Assembly: GCA_947072805.1 (NCBI GenBank)
Contig: CAMTJK010000049.1
Location: forward strand, 1 to 14,816
DNA from: an uncultured Prevotella sp.
GTDB lineage: Bacteria > Bacteroidota > Bacteroidia > Bacteroidales > Bacteroidaceae
Direction: 5' to 3'
Length of the DNA: 14,816 nucleotides
A program made the translations under genes and the position numbers. Below the pieces are notes generated by a model. The model ran no database searches. It was not told the DNA's origin and saw only the letters and a program-made list of their open reading frames with translations. Positions 14,612-14,816 of this stretch are shown here, one piece after another; within the stretch, counting starts at the first letter, position 1, and the number at the start of each line of letters is the position of its first letter.

Positions 14612-14628
14612 GGAACCATAAGAGCAAA
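14598..14628 (-). promoter_or_regulatory. Candidate distal promoter upstream of the PL11 gene
   Basis: On the minus strand TTTG (14625-14628), 19 bases, then TATTTTTG (14598-14605) is a full consensus match. A start near 14591 would give the PL11 mRNA a leader of about 365 bases, unusually long, or would serve a small transcript that I cannot recognise. Confidence 0.5.
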
Positions 14629-14816
14629 GAGGTTGTTCTGGCTTTTCCTGATGTCGTAGCTAAAGTAATAATCCGATGAACGGTTTCGGGTGCTCGTAAC
14701 TGCACTTAATGAAAGTTAATTTGTAAAGATATTTGGTCGAATTTAACATTTTTAAATCCGACATTCTAGGTGTAAAAATTTGTTAATCAAAGTGGGTCGG
14801 TTTATGCTCCCGACGG

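Larger units (their letters stand above)
14226..14816. other. Long upstream region of the PL11 gene, no gene seen
   Basis: This is 591 AT-rich bases without a supported gene. It contains two minus-strand promoter candidates (14377-14384 and 14598-14628), a pair of near-identical 16-bp repeats at 14550-14565 and 14596-14611, and two copies of GCTGCAA at 14346 and 14374. The only ORF of note, 61 codons on the minus strand (14520-14705), overlaps the better promoter and has no recognisable features. The region could carry a long leader or regulator-binding sites for the pectin genes. Confidence 0.6.

Noticed and set aside
14520..14705. 61-codon minus-strand ORF upstream of PL11
   Set aside because: It contains the best promoter match of the region, has no recognisable motif, and has no promoter of its own that I can see.
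14793..14814. Small hairpin at the right edge (GTCGG ... CCGAC)
   Set aside because: It is a 5-bp stem with a 9-base loop and no U-tract, cut by the window edge; too weak to call.

Overview
The window looks like a piece of a Bacteroidales chromosome, most likely Prevotellaceae (Prevotella sensu lato). The evidence is Bacteroidota-style protein sequence throughout, promoter-like sites matching the Bacteroidota pattern (TTTG, about 19-21 bases, TAnnTTTG, often followed by CA), and a secreted pectin lyase with a C-terminal type IX secretion sorting domain. All eight recognisable protein genes lie on the minus strand, so the window is read from its right end to its left end. No RNA gene, CRISPR array, insertion sequence or prophage gene was found.

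Right part (about 8.4-14.8 kb): a two-gene fragment of a pectin (rhamnogalacturonan) utilisation locus. It holds a large PL11-type rhamnogalacturonan lyase, then a GH2-family glycosidase with a C-terminal carbohydrate-binding-like module. The lyase would cut the rhamnogalacturonan I backbone outside the cell or at its surface. The GH2 enzyme, with a signal peptide but no sorting domain, would trim side chains or oligosaccharides in the periplasm. These genes are clearly richer in G+C than the middle of the window. A perfect 18-bp inverted repeat with a 116-bp spacer sits between them, and one arm covers the GH2 start codon. This is the most unusual feature of the window.

Middle (7.3-8.4 kb): a Rpn/PD-(D/E)XK nuclease-transposase family gene. 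It has its own consensus promoter directly behind the GH2 terminator and a nested 12-bp/60-bp tandem repeat encoding an EGRA-rich segment.

Left part (0.1-7.3 kb): housekeeping genes in the order nrdJ-like adenosylcobalamin-dependent ribonucleotide reductase, folB, N-acetylmuramoyl-L-alanine amidase with a SPOR-like tail, MCE/MlaD-type lipid-transport protein, and dnaA. nrdJ-folB and amidase-MCE look like two transcription units, the second closed by a strong terminator. dnaA follows with its own candidate promoter and terminator. Deoxynucleotide supply, folate synthesis, envelope maintenance and replication initiation are thus side by side, but I see no DnaA-box cluster or origin here.

I found no whole new multi-gene system. 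The best candidates for undescribed biology are the inverted repeat over the GH2 start (phase-variable promoter or start-codon occlusion), the altered acid/base motif of that GH2 enzyme, and the repeat-rich control region and coding tail of the Rpn-family gene.
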